Source of the DNA: Paenibacillus helianthi
Lineage (GTDB): Bacteria; Bacillota; Bacilli; Paenibacillales; Paenibacillaceae
Direction of reading: 5' to 3'
DNA: 64,000 bases
NCBI RefSeq assembly: GCF_001909055.1
Contig: NZ_LVWI01000002.1
Span: 310,001-374,000 of the forward strand
Position numbers and translations under genes: made by a program. The notes below the pieces were generated by a model that was given only the letters and a program-made list of their open reading frames with translations, did not search any database and was not told where the DNA came from. Positions 8,750-18,811 of the stretch are shown one piece after another. Each line of letters opens with the position of its first letter. Within the stretch, counting starts at the first letter, position 1.

Positions 8750-9625
8750 TTAGAGATGAGATTTTTTATTGGTATAGTATACGTATGGGATAATTATGAT
8801 CATGGTTATCAAAACAAGCACCCAGGAGATCGCCGAACCGACACCGATATTGTTGAATTTGAAGGTTTGATAATACATCCATGAAGACAACACTTGTGTG
8901 CTTTGTGCCGGCCCCCCCGCTGTCATTCCGTAAATAATGTCATACACTTTCATAGCATTAACCAATGTCGTTGCGAAAACGACAACGAAGGTTTCGCTGA
9001 GCAGCGGTATGGTAATATACCGAAAGGATTGGCGGGGCTTCGCACCGTCAATAATAGCCGCTTCGTAACAATCTCGCGGAATACTTTGGAGTCCGGCAAG
9101 AAATAAGACCATGGGCAGCCCGACACCCTGCCAGACAGCTGCTACAAAAACTGCGGCCAATGCTGTTTTTGGATCGGCCAGCCAAGGATGCGTCAGTTGA
9201 CTGAGACCTATTTGCTGCAAAATAACATTAAAGAATCCTTTAGTCGGATGGTAAAGCCAAGTCCACATCAACGCCACGATGATGCCCGACAATACATATG
9301 GGAAATAAAAGATACTCCGAAACACCGATCTGCCTTTTAACCTCCGGTTAAGCAGTAATGCAAACATCAGACCGAGGCCGATAATTACCGTTAAGGAACC
9401 GGCCATCCACAAAATATTGTTTCGGAGTGCAACTCTAAATACCGCGTCTTCTGTCAGTAAATAAGTGTAATTTTTTATTCCAACAAATTTCTTATCCGCA
9501 GCGATACCATTCCAGCTGAAAAAGCTGAGACGCAGTGTATATAGTGATGGAGCTACAATGACTATAAGGTAGGCCACCAACGCCGGGAGCACAAATGTCC
9601 ACGGCTTCCAATATTTAATTTTCAT
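8750..9625 (-). CDS. Sugar ABC transporter permease (MalF/CUT1 type)
   Basis: 291 residues with six TM segments and the EAA-loop motif (DCYEAAIIDGAKPRQSFRYI). The start ATG follows an AGGGGGG site. It pairs with the downstream MalG-like subunit (gap under 30 bp) and with the upstream binding protein; a hairpin in the intergenic space probably sets relative expression. It should form the membrane channel for the mono- or oligosaccharide handled by the adjacent catabolic genes. Confidence 0.92.
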   Translation of the reverse strand: MKIKYWKPWTFVLPALVAYLIVIVAPSLYTLRLSFFSWNGIAADKKFVGIKNYTYLLTEDAVFRVALRNNILWMAGSLTVIIGLGLMFALLLNRRLKGRSVFRSIFYFPYVLSGIIVALMWTWLYHPTKGFFNVILQQIGLSQLTHPWLADPKTALAAVFVAAVWQGVGLPMVLFLAGLQSIPRDCYEAAIIDGAKPRQSFRYITIPLLSETFVVVFATTLVNAMKVYDIIYGMTAGGPAQSTQVLSSWMYYQTFKFNNIGVGSAISWVLVLITMIIIIPYVYYTNKKSHL

Positions 9626-9657
9626 ATAAAGTCCCCCCTGCTTATCCGAACTAAAGA

Positions 9658-9680
9658 AGAGCGGCCTTCATGGCCGCTCT
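9658..9680 (-). terminator. Intercistronic hairpin after the binding-protein gene
   Basis: AGAGCGGCC and GGCCGCTCT form a 9-bp stem with a 5-nt loop just after the binding-protein stop, followed leftwards by TCTTT. Such hairpins commonly protect the abundant binding-protein mRNA and attenuate the permease genes. Confidence 0.6.
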
Positions 9681-9703
9681 CCTTTAGCCGGGCTGCTCTT
9701 GTA

Positions 9704-10984
9704 TTAATTTCCGCTTTTATAGGTTTCAACCGCCTTCTGAATTTCCTGTCCAGCCTGCGCAGGAGTCCATTCTCCAAGAACAACAGCATCCTGAGCTTCA
9801 AATAGCTTTTGCACTACAGCTTGCGGCAATGCTTGATCTGAGATCAGGAAGCTGCCGTCACCGATCATTCCGGCCATTTCGGAGGTATGCGGCGACTGTT
9901 TCGAGAAAGTAAATTCTTTTAGAGCAGGGGCGCCATATTGGTCAATATATTTGTTGACAATATCAGGACCAGTGATATACTCCCCAAGCTTCACAGCGGC
10001 TTCCTGTTCTTTCCCGTCCGCACTGCCGCTAATTTGGAACATTTCAGTAAAGCTTGACATTCGCACTTTTGGCTGATCATTCGGGAATTTAAAGACTCCA
10101 AAACTATCGGGGGCATTGCCTGCGCCGGAAATATTCGTATCTATCCACGGACCTGTCAATGCATAGGCTCTTTCCTTCTGATATAAAGGTGTCTCTGCTT
10201 CCAGGGGATCAAGTGTAATAAATCCTTTCTCAAAATAGTTCTTGTCAGACCATTCCTTCAGCTTCTCGAATGATTTCTCAACGGCAGGATCTGCCCAAGA
10301 GGCTTCCAGCGCATTTAGTTTGTCATGAAGTTCGGGACCGGCGAAATGCTCTAATAGCTGTTCTGTCAAACGCATAACGTCCCAGCCGCCTTTTCCGCCA
10401 ACTGCAAGCGGGGTAATGCCACTTTCCTTAATCTTCCCCATCTGTTGTTCGAACTCAGCAAATGAAGTGGGAGGGTTCAAATTCAATTTTGCGTACAGTT
10501 CTTTAGGATAGAACATGCCCAGGGAAGCCACATGGAACGGAATACCGGAGGTTTTATTATCATATTTCACCATATCCAGTGCTGCAGAATTATAAATATC
10601 TGACCATTTGTGACTTGCTGCTGTTTCCGTCAAATCCATAGTCAATCCGTTTTCAGGGTAGAAGGCACCCAGAGATCCCCCCCAGGTAAACCACATTGTC
10701 GGCAAAGTTTTGGAGGATGCGGCCACTTTAAGGGACTCTTTTAGAGGATCAGTTCCATAATAAGTAGCTTCCACATGTATTGTCGGATTGTCTTTTTGGA
10801 AGGATTCGAGAATGGGCTTCAGATACGCCGCTTGATCATTCAGCACCCACAGCGAGATAGTGGTTTCCCCGGTGTCCGAGGCTGATGATGCTTTATCGCT
10901 GCCTTCTTTTGAGCTACATGCGGATAGCACAACAACTAGAACCATTGTAATCGCTAGCAAAAATATAAGACGTTTTTTTCCCAT
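9704..10984 (-). CDS. Extracellular sugar-binding lipoprotein
   Basis: 426 residues. A Lys-rich N-terminus and hydrophobic segment end in the lipobox VLSAC (Cys at about 23), followed by a Ser/Ala-rich linker and an SBP_bac-type fold. It is the solute receptor of the ABC transporter encoded by the next two genes. The start ATG has a GGGGGA site 8 nt upstream. It lies downstream of a YesM/YesN pair, which normally activates the neighbouring transporter in response to the sugar. The substrate is not readable from the sequence; context suggests a pentose or an apiose/xylose-containing saccharide. Confidence 0.92.
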   Translation of the reverse strand: MGKKRLIFLLAITMVLVVVLSACSSKEGSDKASSASDTGETTISLWVLNDQAAYLKPILESFQKDNPTIHVEATYYGTDPLKESLKVAASSKTLPTMWFTWGGSLGAFYPENGLTMDLTETAASHKWSDIYNSAALDMVKYDNKTSGIPFHVASLGMFYPKELYAKLNLNPPTSFAEFEQQMGKIKESGITPLAVGGKGGWDVMRLTEQLLEHFAGPELHDKLNALEASWADPAVEKSFEKLKEWSDKNYFEKGFITLDPLEAETPLYQKERAYALTGPWIDTNISGAGNAPDSFGVFKFPNDQPKVRMSSFTEMFQISGSADGKEQEAAVKLGEYITGPDIVNKYIDQYGAPALKEFTFSKQSPHTSEMAGMIGDGSFLISDQALPQAVVQKLFEAQDAVVLGEWTPAQAGQEIQKAVETYKSGN

Positions 10985-11178
10985 ACGTTCATTCCCCCTG
11001 TGTATTTTTGAGCAAACAACCGCTGTATGTTTTGCTTGAATTCAGTTTACCGCGCTTCACCTTTTCGTAAAACGAGACTGATATGATATTTTCTACACTT
11101 TCATGCTGCTTTACAGAGGGTGAATTTCAGATATCTATACGACTATATTATTTAGGTTATTTCGTATGTTTTTATGCT

Positions 11179-12372
11179 CTAACGGTTGCGGTATTCCAAT
11201 GGAGTCATACCCATGCGTTCCTTAAAAAGCTTGCCGAAATAATGCGGATTGGTATAGCTGAGCATTTCTGAAATCTCATATACTTTTTTGTTGGTTTCCC
11301 GCAGCAGCTTCTGCGAATAACTGATTTTGTTACGGATAACGTATTCACTGAAGCTTTCACCGACTTCTTTAAGAAAAATCCGGCTCAGATAGCCAGAACT
11401 GATCGGAATGGACTCCGCCGCTTTAAGCAATGAGACATCCTCCAATAGATGCCGGTCCACAAATTCTTTGGCCATCCGAACGTACAAGCTGTCGCTCTGT
11501 TGATTAACAGGGAACTTAAGCTCAGCCTCCAGATAAGCCTGCGGAACATCCTGCAGCTTTGTGTAAATGGAACTACTGGAAAAAATCAGTGAAACATTGA
11601 GTAGTTCAAAAATTTTGTTGCGGAGTCTATCCAAATAGTGCTCTCTGGCAGCCGCATCCTCTTCTCCTTCTTTCGAAGAGGCAGGTGCTAGCCAAATAAT
11701 CTCGCGATGGCTGCGGTGGAATACCACTCCACCCCAATCCTTGGCTACATACTCATCAACTAAGTAGCGGATTGAGATGAATTTCATATGTTCTGCCTCA
11801 CCATTGTCCACAATCTGGTCGACCGCATCATCACGCATGCGAAACGCGGAAAGCCATAATCCTTTGGAGAAATCAGCATTCAGCAATTCTTTCTCTATCC
11901 GCTCATGCGGATACGTGTAAACATCAAGCAAAGATACCAGCCATTCATTCCTTTCCTTCTCGGTCCAGTGAAGGTTTGGTTTGACTGCGCTTTTCTCCAG
12001 AAGTGCAATCGTCTTGCGCAATGTGGTCATGACCTCTAATTCGTCCATGGTAGGTTTGTGCAAATAATCAACAACTCCCAGACGAATCGCTTCTTTTACA
12101 TAATTAAAATTATCATAGCTGCTTAAAAAAATAATCTGCATATTCGGATATTCCCGCTTGCGAATGTGCCGAACCACTTCAAGTCCATCCATTCCGGGCA
12201 TTCGAATATCAATCATGATGATATGAATTTCTTCCATCTCCAGTATTTGCAGCGCTTCTTCTCCATTGGACGCTTCAGCCTTCCAGCAAACTCCGCAGTT
12301 CTCCCAATTCACCATATAACGCAGGCCCATTCTTACAATGGATTCGTCTTCCACTACCAGCAGATTCCACAT
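11179..12372 (-). CDS. YesN-type response regulator, AraC DNA-binding domain
   Basis: 397 residues: an N-terminal receiver domain with phospho-acceptor Asp55 in IIMIDIRMPG, switch Ser in FLSSYDN and Lys in YLHKP; a central linker; and a C-terminal AraC helix-turn-helix pair (about 290-395) with the motif VYEISEMLSYTNPHYFGKLFKE. It begins 8 bp after the kinase gene with a good AGGAGG, so they are co-transcribed. It probably activates the binding-protein/permease operon directly downstream. Confidence 0.92.
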   Translation of the reverse strand: MWNLLVVEDESIVRMGLRYMVNWENCGVCWKAEASNGEEALQILEMEEIHIIMIDIRMPGMDGLEVVRHIRKREYPNMQIIFLSSYDNFNYVKEAIRLGVVDYLHKPTMDELEVMTTLRKTIALLEKSAVKPNLHWTEKERNEWLVSLLDVYTYPHERIEKELLNADFSKGLWLSAFRMRDDAVDQIVDNGEAEHMKFISIRYLVDEYVAKDWGGVVFHRSHREIIWLAPASSKEGEEDAAAREHYLDRLRNKIFELLNVSLIFSSSSIYTKLQDVPQAYLEAELKFPVNQQSDSLYVRMAKEFVDRHLLEDVSLLKAAESIPISSGYLSRIFLKEVGESFSEYVIRNKISYSQKLLRETNKKVYEISEMLSYTNPHYFGKLFKERMGMTPLEYRNR

Positions 12373-12380
12373 GATTATTT

Positions 12381-14165
12381 TCAGCTCCCTCCTTCATGTA
12401 TTTCTTTATAAGGTAAGGTTATTGTTATCGCAGTCCCCTGTTCCAGACGTTTAACGGTTAGACCGTAGTCCTCTCCAAAACGGAGGCGGACTCTGTCATT
12501 CACGTTGTTGAGTCCAATGCTGGAAGCCCCCGTAAGCATCCGGTCATCGAGTAACCGCGAAATTTGATCTTCAGATATTCCAATTCCATCGTCACAAACC
12601 TCAATTTGTAAATCCGAATTCTCTCTGACCAGGGAGGCCTTAACTTGAATCTTCAACGTGCGGTTCAAGCCTTTGGAACCATGGAAAATTGCGTTCTCCA
12701 ACACGGGCTGCAGCAGCATAGGAGGAATTTCTGAATACAGCAGTTCCTCTGGCACATCCCATTCAATTAGAAAGGTGTTCGTATAACGAAGGTCCATTAG
12801 CTGCCCATAATTCTTGAGCAGCGCAATTTCCTGAGATAAAGGCATGGGTCCATCATCCAGCTTCAGGTACGATTGCAGAAGACGATTGAGTGAATGAATC
12901 AGTTTTGCTATTTGTTGAGATTGCTGCATAATCGCAATCATCCGGATAGAATTTAGAGTATTGTACAGAAAATGTGGCTGAATCCTCAAGTGAAGCGCAT
13001 ACAATTCCGCTTTGCGCTTCTGATGTTCTTTCTCCGCGATCGACTGGACCATGCGCTCCAGGCGCTTAACCATCCTTGAATAGCTTAGATGGAGCTGTCC
13101 AATTTCATCTTGACGGCCTGTTAGTTCCAGCACCTCGAATTTCCCCTGCTCCACATTTCTCATTGAGCGAATCAGACGCAATATAGGGCGCGACAGGTTT
13201 CTGGCCAGCAGCCAGGAGACTACAGCAGTTGCAATCATTAGTGTTATGGCAATAATTAATGTGTATCGGCGGATCATCCGGCTATCGCGCAAAAGATCAT
13301 TTTGATTTTTACCCAAATAAATACTCCACCCAAGGTATTTGCTTTTTTTCACAACACCTCTATAAGCAATCTTGCCCTCTTCGCCTTCACCACTGGTCAT
13401 CCATATCCCCACCCGCTCATGCAATGAGTTCTCCTTAAGCAGTTGGCTGGCAACCTGTTGATTGGATGTGTATACCAGCTGGCCATCCCTGTCTACGACA
13501 GTGACCACGGTATCTCCCAGTTGCGAAGACCGGATAATTTTATCAATGAAATCGGGAGAAATATGCAAGGCAATGACTGCAATCGGCCGCATCCGGTCAT
13601 CAAGCAGCATTCTTGCCCCTGTTATGGCGGCAAACGGTTCTCCTTCAAACTGCCTGATCTCATGCACCCCGGAAACGACAAAACCGCCCTTTTTTAATCG
13701 GGCTTCCTTATACCAGGCTTCACCGGACGCATTGTAAGCTCTGTTAATGGATGAAGAGTCGTTCGACCGGTATCCGCTGATACTTCCTTTATCCCCATAG
13801 AGGACCATACCCTTTATGGATGTATTAATGGAGGGGTACGCACTCATAAGGCGGATCAGCTGCTTCTGTGCATTCAGTTTAGCCGAACTCCACTGTTCCT
13901 CGGGAACATAGGGCTGACTAAGAATTTTAAAGGCTTCGGGCATGTAGTATGGCAGGATGCTGAAACGATCAAAATCGCTGATTTGTTTCTCAATAGAAGT
14001 GTTTAATTGGCCGGCAATGACCTGCAAATCCTGTTCTGTCTGAGATTTAAGAGTGTCAGCGGATTTTTTGTAAGCAATAGTTCCCAGCAGCAGCACCGGC
14101 AGACAACTGATCAGCAGAAATGTTATAAAAAGCTTTTGATTATAAGTGATTTTTCTCCACCGCAT
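12381..14165 (-). CDS. YesM-type sensor histidine kinase
   Basis: 594 residues: TM1 at about 12-33, an extracellular dCache-like sensor (about 34-300), TM2 at about 303-323, a HAMP domain, a His_kinase domain with phospho-acceptor His in LRIQPHFLYNTLNSI, and a C-terminal HATPase with DDGIGIS and GASSIGLNNV. YesM kinases sense extracellular sugars and phosphorylate the partner YesN. It is co-transcribed with the regulator gene. A stretch of its N-terminal coding sequence (QTEQDLQVIAGQL) recurs as a stray fragment at about 22830-22870. Confidence 0.93.
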   Translation of the reverse strand: MRWRKITYNQKLFITFLLISCLPVLLLGTIAYKKSADTLKSQTEQDLQVIAGQLNTSIEKQISDFDRFSILPYYMPEAFKILSQPYVPEEQWSSAKLNAQKQLIRLMSAYPSINTSIKGMVLYGDKGSISGYRSNDSSSINRAYNASGEAWYKEARLKKGGFVVSGVHEIRQFEGEPFAAITGARMLLDDRMRPIAVIALHISPDFIDKIIRSSQLGDTVVTVVDRDGQLVYTSNQQVASQLLKENSLHERVGIWMTSGEGEEGKIAYRGVVKKSKYLGWSIYLGKNQNDLLRDSRMIRRYTLIIAITLMIATAVVSWLLARNLSRPILRLIRSMRNVEQGKFEVLELTGRQDEIGQLHLSYSRMVKRLERMVQSIAEKEHQKRKAELYALHLRIQPHFLYNTLNSIRMIAIMQQSQQIAKLIHSLNRLLQSYLKLDDGPMPLSQEIALLKNYGQLMDLRYTNTFLIEWDVPEELLYSEIPPMLLQPVLENAIFHGSKGLNRTLKIQVKASLVRENSDLQIEVCDDGIGISEDQISRLLDDRMLTGASSIGLNNVNDRVRLRFGEDYGLTVKRLEQGTAITITLPYKEIHEGGS

Positions 14166-14250
14166 GATATTGCCCCTTCCGGACAGCTTATAGCTAATTC
14201 ATCTTATCACAGGCAGCTTCCCGCAAAGAACTGATGAATATTGGATTATA

Positions 14251-14283
14251 GAAAAAAGACAGCTGTCCTAATGGACGACAGCC
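14251..14283 (-). terminator. Rho-independent terminator of the apiosidase-like gene
   Basis: Reading leftwards, GCTGTC and GACAGC form a stem around a 9-nt loop, followed by TGTCTTTTTT. It separates the glycosidase gene from the two-component genes. Confidence 0.6.
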
Positions 14284-14325
14284 GCCTTTTATACCTATTT
14301 CACTTTCCGTACGATATCTTATCTT

Positions 14326-16068
14326 CTATTTCGTCATACGTACCGCCATATATGGTTTTGCGGGAAGATCAATCCTGAAGCTGCCTTCATACCTTTCATC
14401 CAGTTCCTGAATAGTCATATTCCAGGTATCGAGCAATTCGACCTTATAGGAGATGCCAGGCTTCATGTTAAAGATTCGGAATTTCGGCTGATTGAATCCA
14501 AAATAAAATAAATAATATTCATCTTCTACTCCGGCACACGGAAGATCCCAATCTGAATGGAGCGGATTAAGCCCCTCAGCAGGTCCCGCTTCCATAACGC
14601 TGCGCAAAAAAGCAATTCTCGCCGGGCTGCTTCCGTGCAGTTCTCCTCCTTTGGCCCACCACAAAATCTCTTCCGGGTTTAAGTAAGTCTCACCATGGCC
14701 GACGTAACCTCCTCTTATCGCGCCTTCCCAAAACCGCCGAACCATTTCTTCTCCCGTAATATTGCCCCACCCTTGATCAATATCGCCTTCGTATGCGCAT
14801 TCATCAATAACAACCGGTTTCTGCCACTGTTCCCGCCATTGATTGGTTGCTTCCACTGTCTTATAAACATCTATCCGTTGGATACTGCAATGTGTAACCC
14901 ATGGTTTGTTGAAATCGTAAAAAGACACGCCGTTGTGATTGGAAATTAAATGGTGATAAGGGTCATTCTCCGTGACAATCCCGGCAAATCGTTCCCAATC
15001 GTCCAGATTTTTGGCCCACATGAAATCATATTCATTGGCAAGTGACCACCACACGTGACGATATGCTGCCAGTCTTGCGACAATATACCGCAAATAACGG
15101 TCATCTTCCGATTGGCTCATCTCCGCAAATCCCCATCTGTCATAAGAGTGAAAAAGAATCAGATCGGCTTCTATGCCCAGTTCTCCCAGATCGCATATTC
15201 GCTGCTCCAGATGTCTAAAGAACTCCGGATTAAATCGTGTATAATCCCAGCCCTGATCTAGTGATCCTTCAAACGGATAATATTGAGGCTCATTGGTGTT
15301 GTACAGGTACGACTTGGGGAACACACACATTCTAAGCTTATTGAAGGGTGAAGTTGATAATGTGTGAAGTGTCTGCTCTTCAAGCTGATTCCCTTGATGT
15401 ATCCAAGCATAGCTTGTCGTACCCACAGGAATATAAGGTGATCCATCCTCGTAGGCAAAATGAAAAGTATTCTTCACCCGCACCGGACCATGGTTATTTG
15501 GGAGCGGGGGTGTACATTCCACTTGACCTTCTATCCCGTTCAGCGAATGGCTGGAACTAAGGGTTTGAAATGTCCATATTCCCACTTCAGGAGGCATGAA
15601 ACGAATACGATATACTCCATCTCCATCATAGAAACCAAGAGGGGCAATCTTACGGTCACCTTTTACAAATTCGGCGCTTAATGTAACCTCCAGATACGGA
15701 TTTCCGCTGCTGATTGTTTGTAGTTCAATTTCAAATACGCCCCACTTTTCAACACTTGCTGGCGCAGTCAAAACTACACTTCCATCCTCCACACAATCAC
15801 TTATAGGCTTTAATGGTATATCGTTCTCTACCTGATCTACTTCTTGTTGAGGAATAACTGAAAGCTCAGCCAAGACACTTTGCAGCTTGCCCTCCGGCCA
15901 AGCAAGTGAACGCTGGTTGGACAACACATACATGGGCAGTGTCTGCATCTTCGGAAAAAATAGAAGATGCGGAGCCTCTGCTAAGCTCGGAATGTACTTT
16001 AGTAAAATACTTCGAGCCTCAGCATTATCCCACAGCTCACCAATTTTGCTATTCTCACTAAAAGTCAT
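14326..16068 (-). CDS. DUF5060/DUF5605 apiosidase-like glycoside hydrolase
   Basis: About 580 residues. The ATG at 16066-16068 (protein MTFSENSK...) is chosen over one 11 codons upstream because AGGAGG lies at a better distance. A helical N-terminal segment of about 100 residues is followed by a beta-sandwich DUF5060-like domain (VEKWGVFEIELQ...; DGDGVYRIRFMPPEVGIWTF) and an (alpha/beta)8 barrel of the DUF4038/DUF5605 apiosidase-like group. Candidate catalytic glutamates are in WWSLANEYDF and VVIDECAYEG. No signal peptide is visible, so it probably acts in the cytoplasm on imported short saccharides. With the kinase, transketolase and isomerase upstream, it may release apiose or a related sugar. 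Confidence 0.75.
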   Translation of the reverse strand: MTFSENSKIGELWDNAEARSILLKYIPSLAEAPHLLFFPKMQTLPMYVLSNQRSLAWPEGKLQSVLAELSVIPQQEVDQVENDIPLKPISDCVEDGSVVLTAPASVEKWGVFEIELQTISSGNPYLEVTLSAEFVKGDRKIAPLGFYDGDGVYRIRFMPPEVGIWTFQTLSSSHSLNGIEGQVECTPPLPNNHGPVRVKNTFHFAYEDGSPYIPVGTTSYAWIHQGNQLEEQTLHTLSTSPFNKLRMCVFPKSYLYNTNEPQYYPFEGSLDQGWDYTRFNPEFFRHLEQRICDLGELGIEADLILFHSYDRWGFAEMSQSEDDRYLRYIVARLAAYRHVWWSLANEYDFMWAKNLDDWERFAGIVTENDPYHHLISNHNGVSFYDFNKPWVTHCSIQRIDVYKTVEATNQWREQWQKPVVIDECAYEGDIDQGWGNITGEEMVRRFWEGAIRGGYVGHGETYLNPEEILWWAKGGELHGSSPARIAFLRSVMEAGPAEGLNPLHSDWDLPCAGVEDEYYLFYFGFNQPKFRIFNMKPGISYKVELLDTWNMTIQELDERYEGSFRIDLPAKPYMAVRMTK

Positions 16069-16245
16069 ACATTTTTGCCTCCTATTAACTTCGCTTGTCA
16101 CTGCTCATACAGATATAATCCGGGGGCTCTTTGGCCTCGACCCTTTGATTACGGGGAGATACGCCGCCCGGTTTCTGCCAAATGACTTATGCATGGTCTT
16201 CATCTCAATTAATAATCAGAATTCGCCTATGAGTGGATAGAATGT

Positions 16246-16277
16246 CTGGAGGAGCAGTGGTAACTCCGCTCCTCCAG
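16246..16277 (-). terminator. Hairpin after the kinase gene
   Basis: CTGGAGGAGC and GCTCCTCCAG form a perfect 10-bp stem with a 12-nt loop just downstream of the kinase stop. There is no convincing leftward T tract, so it may be a weak terminator or a processing hairpin. Confidence 0.4.
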
Positions 16278-16315
16278 TTTCTACCGGGACCGCCGGGTGA
16301 TTAGGGGATTAGACC

Positions 16316-17863
16316 TCATGGCGTAGTACTTATATTTAGCAGAGGATTTAACGCTGGGGATGGATCAGCCGGCTGTAGAATGGAATGAACCGCCGTCTGC
16401 CAACCAGTATAATTGCGGTCTCTGATGTCGTTATTCATTAGCGGCTCGTAGGATTCGTACATCTTAAATTTGGCGGCGAGCTCTGCAGGATCGGACCAGA
16501 AGCCGACCCCGAGCCCTCCAAGGTAGACCGAACCTATAGCGGACAGCTCAGCACAGGTGGAGCGAACAACGCGGCTGCCGAGAATGTCTGCCTGAAAATG
16601 CATCAGCCAGCCGTTGGCGGAACCGCCGCCGTCGGTGCGGAGACCCCGCAGCGTAATTCCCGACTGCCGCTGCATAAACTCCACCGCATCGCGCACCTGG
16701 TAAGCGATGCTTTCCAGCGCAGCCCGGATCACATGCCCTTTGCGGGTCCCCCGGTTCATGCCCAGTATGGCTGCTCGGGCATACGGGTCCCAGTATGGTG
16801 CGCCTAACCCGACAAACGCAGGCACCAGATACACTCCCTCATTGCTCTCAGTATCCTCCACCAGCTCCTGCATCTCCTCAAAAGTAGAGAATAACCCCAG
16901 ATTGTCCCGCGTCCATTTAATACTGTCACCTGTGGTACGAATGACGGCTTCAAGCGCATAGGTCACCGTTCCTCCGGCTCCCCAGGCAATGGCGGTGACC
17001 AGTCCTTCGCCACCATCAACCGGATGTTCCCCGACATTCATCATCACTGAAGTGCCCGTACCGTATGTTGCTTTGGCCATGCCGGGCTCAAAGCACTGAT
17101 GGCCGTAAAGCGCACCTTGTGAATCACCGATCACACCTGAGATCGGCAGACTTTCACTGAACAGCCCGCCTGCCTCTGTATAACCGAACACCATGTCAGA
17201 GGCTTTAACCTCTGGCAACAGTGAAATCGGAACTCCGAATAATTCGCTAAGCTCCTCATCCCATTCCAGCGACCGGATATTAAAGAGAGAGGTACGGCTG
17301 GCGTTGCTGTAATCGGTGACATGGTTTACGCCGCCGGTCAGCTTCCAGATCAACCAGCTGTCGATGGTTCCCGCCAGCAGCCTGCCTTCCTCGAGCAGCT
17401 CACCTGCTCCAGCGGCATGATCCAGAATCCATCTGAATTTTGTTGCCGAGAAATAAGGATCGATCATTAAGCCTGTTTTGGCACGGACGGTGCCCTCATA
17501 CCCGGCTGCCTTCAATCGGGAACAGGATTCCGCCGTCCGCTGGCACTGCCAGACCACCGCATTATATACAGGGAGGCCGGTCGTCCGGTCCCAGACCAGC
17601 GCGGTTTCCCGCTGGTTCGTCAGGGTTAGCACGGCAATCTCCGATGAAGTGGTACCTGCCTGCTCCAGTACAAACCGGGCCGTATGGATCACATTCTCGT
17701 AAATCTCCAGCGGGTCATGTTCAACCCAGCCGGGCTGAGGATAATGCTGCTTATGCTCCATGGAGGTACGGGAGATCACAACGCCGTCATGGTCGACAAG
17801 CAATGCCTTGGTACCGGAGGTGCTCTGGTCAATAACCAGAATGAACTTCTTCGTTTGCTCCAT
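16316..17863 (-). CDS. FGGY-family carbohydrate kinase (glycerol/apulose-kinase-like)
   Basis: 515 residues from the ATG at 17861-17863, with GAGGG about 8 nt upstream. The ATPase core is visible: phosphate-1 motif DQSTSGTKALL, substrate-loop residues NQRETALVWDR and WQCQRT, a GDSQGALYG block, TGTSVMMN, adenosine motif TDGGGSANGWLMHFQAD. The fold phosphorylates polyols or keto-sugars with ATP. It resembles glycerol kinase most, but it is the last gene of an operon with a split transketolase and an isomerase. That is the gene set of the published D-apulose 4-phosphate pathway, so apulose kinase is my preferred, inferred activity; xylulose or erythritol kinase remain possible. Confidence 0.8.
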   Translation of the reverse strand: MEQTKKFILVIDQSTSGTKALLVDHDGVVISRTSMEHKQHYPQPGWVEHDPLEIYENVIHTARFVLEQAGTTSSEIAVLTLTNQRETALVWDRTTGLPVYNAVVWQCQRTAESCSRLKAAGYEGTVRAKTGLMIDPYFSATKFRWILDHAAGAGELLEEGRLLAGTIDSWLIWKLTGGVNHVTDYSNASRTSLFNIRSLEWDEELSELFGVPISLLPEVKASDMVFGYTEAGGLFSESLPISGVIGDSQGALYGHQCFEPGMAKATYGTGTSVMMNVGEHPVDGGEGLVTAIAWGAGGTVTYALEAVIRTTGDSIKWTRDNLGLFSTFEEMQELVEDTESNEGVYLVPAFVGLGAPYWDPYARAAILGMNRGTRKGHVIRAALESIAYQVRDAVEFMQRQSGITLRGLRTDGGGSANGWLMHFQADILGSRVVRSTCAELSAIGSVYLGGLGVGFWSDPAELAAKFKMYESYEPLMNNDIRDRNYTGWQTAVHSILQPADPSPALNPLLNISTTP

Positions 17864-17875
17864 CACACCCGCCCT

Positions 17876-18811
17876 CTACTTCTCAGTCATTTCAAGCGCA
17901 ACCTGCTTGAGATGATCGCTTGTTATACCATAGTGCCGGAAGACCTGGGTGGTTGTGCCGGCAATCGCTGGTTCATCGGGGATGCCGATCACTTTCATAG
18001 GAACCGGATAGTACTGCACTACCACCTCTGCCACTGCTGCTCCCAGTCCACCATAGATGCTGTGCTCTTCGACGGTAATAATTCTTCCTGTCTCTCTCGC
18101 GGCGGCAATAATAGCCTCTTCATCCAGCGGTTTAATCGTATGCATATTGATCACCCGGCAGGACACATCCTCTGCGGCCAGCAGCTCTGCGGCATCCATG
18201 GCAATCCGCACGGTTTCTCCCACGGCGATAATAGTTATGTCCGTTCCTGGCTTCATCGTCACAGCTTTGCCGATTTCAAACACATAATCTGCAGATTCAT
18301 AAACATCCTCTACCGCATTGCGGCCAATCCGCACATATACTCCACCCTCATACTTAAGCAGAGCTTCCGTCATTTTCTTCGTTTCATGACGGTCGGCGGG
18401 CAGCACAACCGCCAGCCCCGGAATGGCCCGGGCTACAGCGATATCCTGTACCGAATGGTGTGACATGCCAAGTGCACCGTAGCTGACACCGCCGCTGATG
18501 CCGATCAACTTCACATTCGTTCTGGAATAAGCGACGTCGACCTTGATTTGTTCAATGCTGCGCATGCTGAGGAAGCAGGCTGGCGAAGTGACAAACGGCT
18601 TCTTACCGCTATGGGCAAGCCCGGCAGACATGCCGACGATGTTCTGCTCGGCGATTCCTACCTCAACGAATTGGTCCGGATAAGCGTTCGCAAAGGGAGC
18701 CATTGCGGCAGATCCGCGCGAGTCGCTGGCCAGCACAATAATATCCCGGTCATCCTTGGCTTGCTCAAGAAGTGTATCGCAAATTACCTGACGGTTCGGA
18801 ATCTTGTTCAT
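17876..18811 (-). CDS. Transketolase C-terminal subunit (split transketolase)
   Basis: 311 residues from ATG 18809-18811, which overlaps the stop of the upstream subunit (ATGA), a classical coupled start. It carries the pyrimidine-binding domain (ASDSRGSAAMAPFA, GIAEQNIVGMSAGLA) and the C-terminal transketolase domain (DITIIAVGETVRIAMDAA, TIKPLDEEAI). The TPP-activating Glu is the E of VGIAEQN. It must pair with the N-terminal subunit to form an active thiamine-diphosphate enzyme. Dedicated split transketolases next to a kinase and isomerase are known for apulose 4-phosphate (AptA/AptB). Confidence 0.88.
   Translation of the reverse strand: MNKIPNRQVICDTLLEQAKDDRDIIVLASDSRGSAAMAPFANAYPDQFVEVGIAEQNIVGMSAGLAHSGKKPFVTSPACFLSMRSIEQIKVDVAYSRTNVKLIGISGGVSYGALGMSHHSVQDIAVARAIPGLAVVLPADRHETKKMTEALLKYEGGVYVRIGRNAVEDVYESADYVFEIGKAVTMKPGTDITIIAVGETVRIAMDAAELLAAEDVSCRVINMHTIKPLDEEAIIAAARETGRIITVEEHSIYGGLGAAVAEVVVQYYPVPMKVIGIPDEPAIAGTTTQVFRHYGITSDHLKQVALEMTEK

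Noticed and set aside
17684..18463. 259-codon plus-strand frame opposite the transketolase/kinase genes
   Set aside because: High His, Cys and Asn content, no start signal, no recognisable motif; shadow of two real genes.
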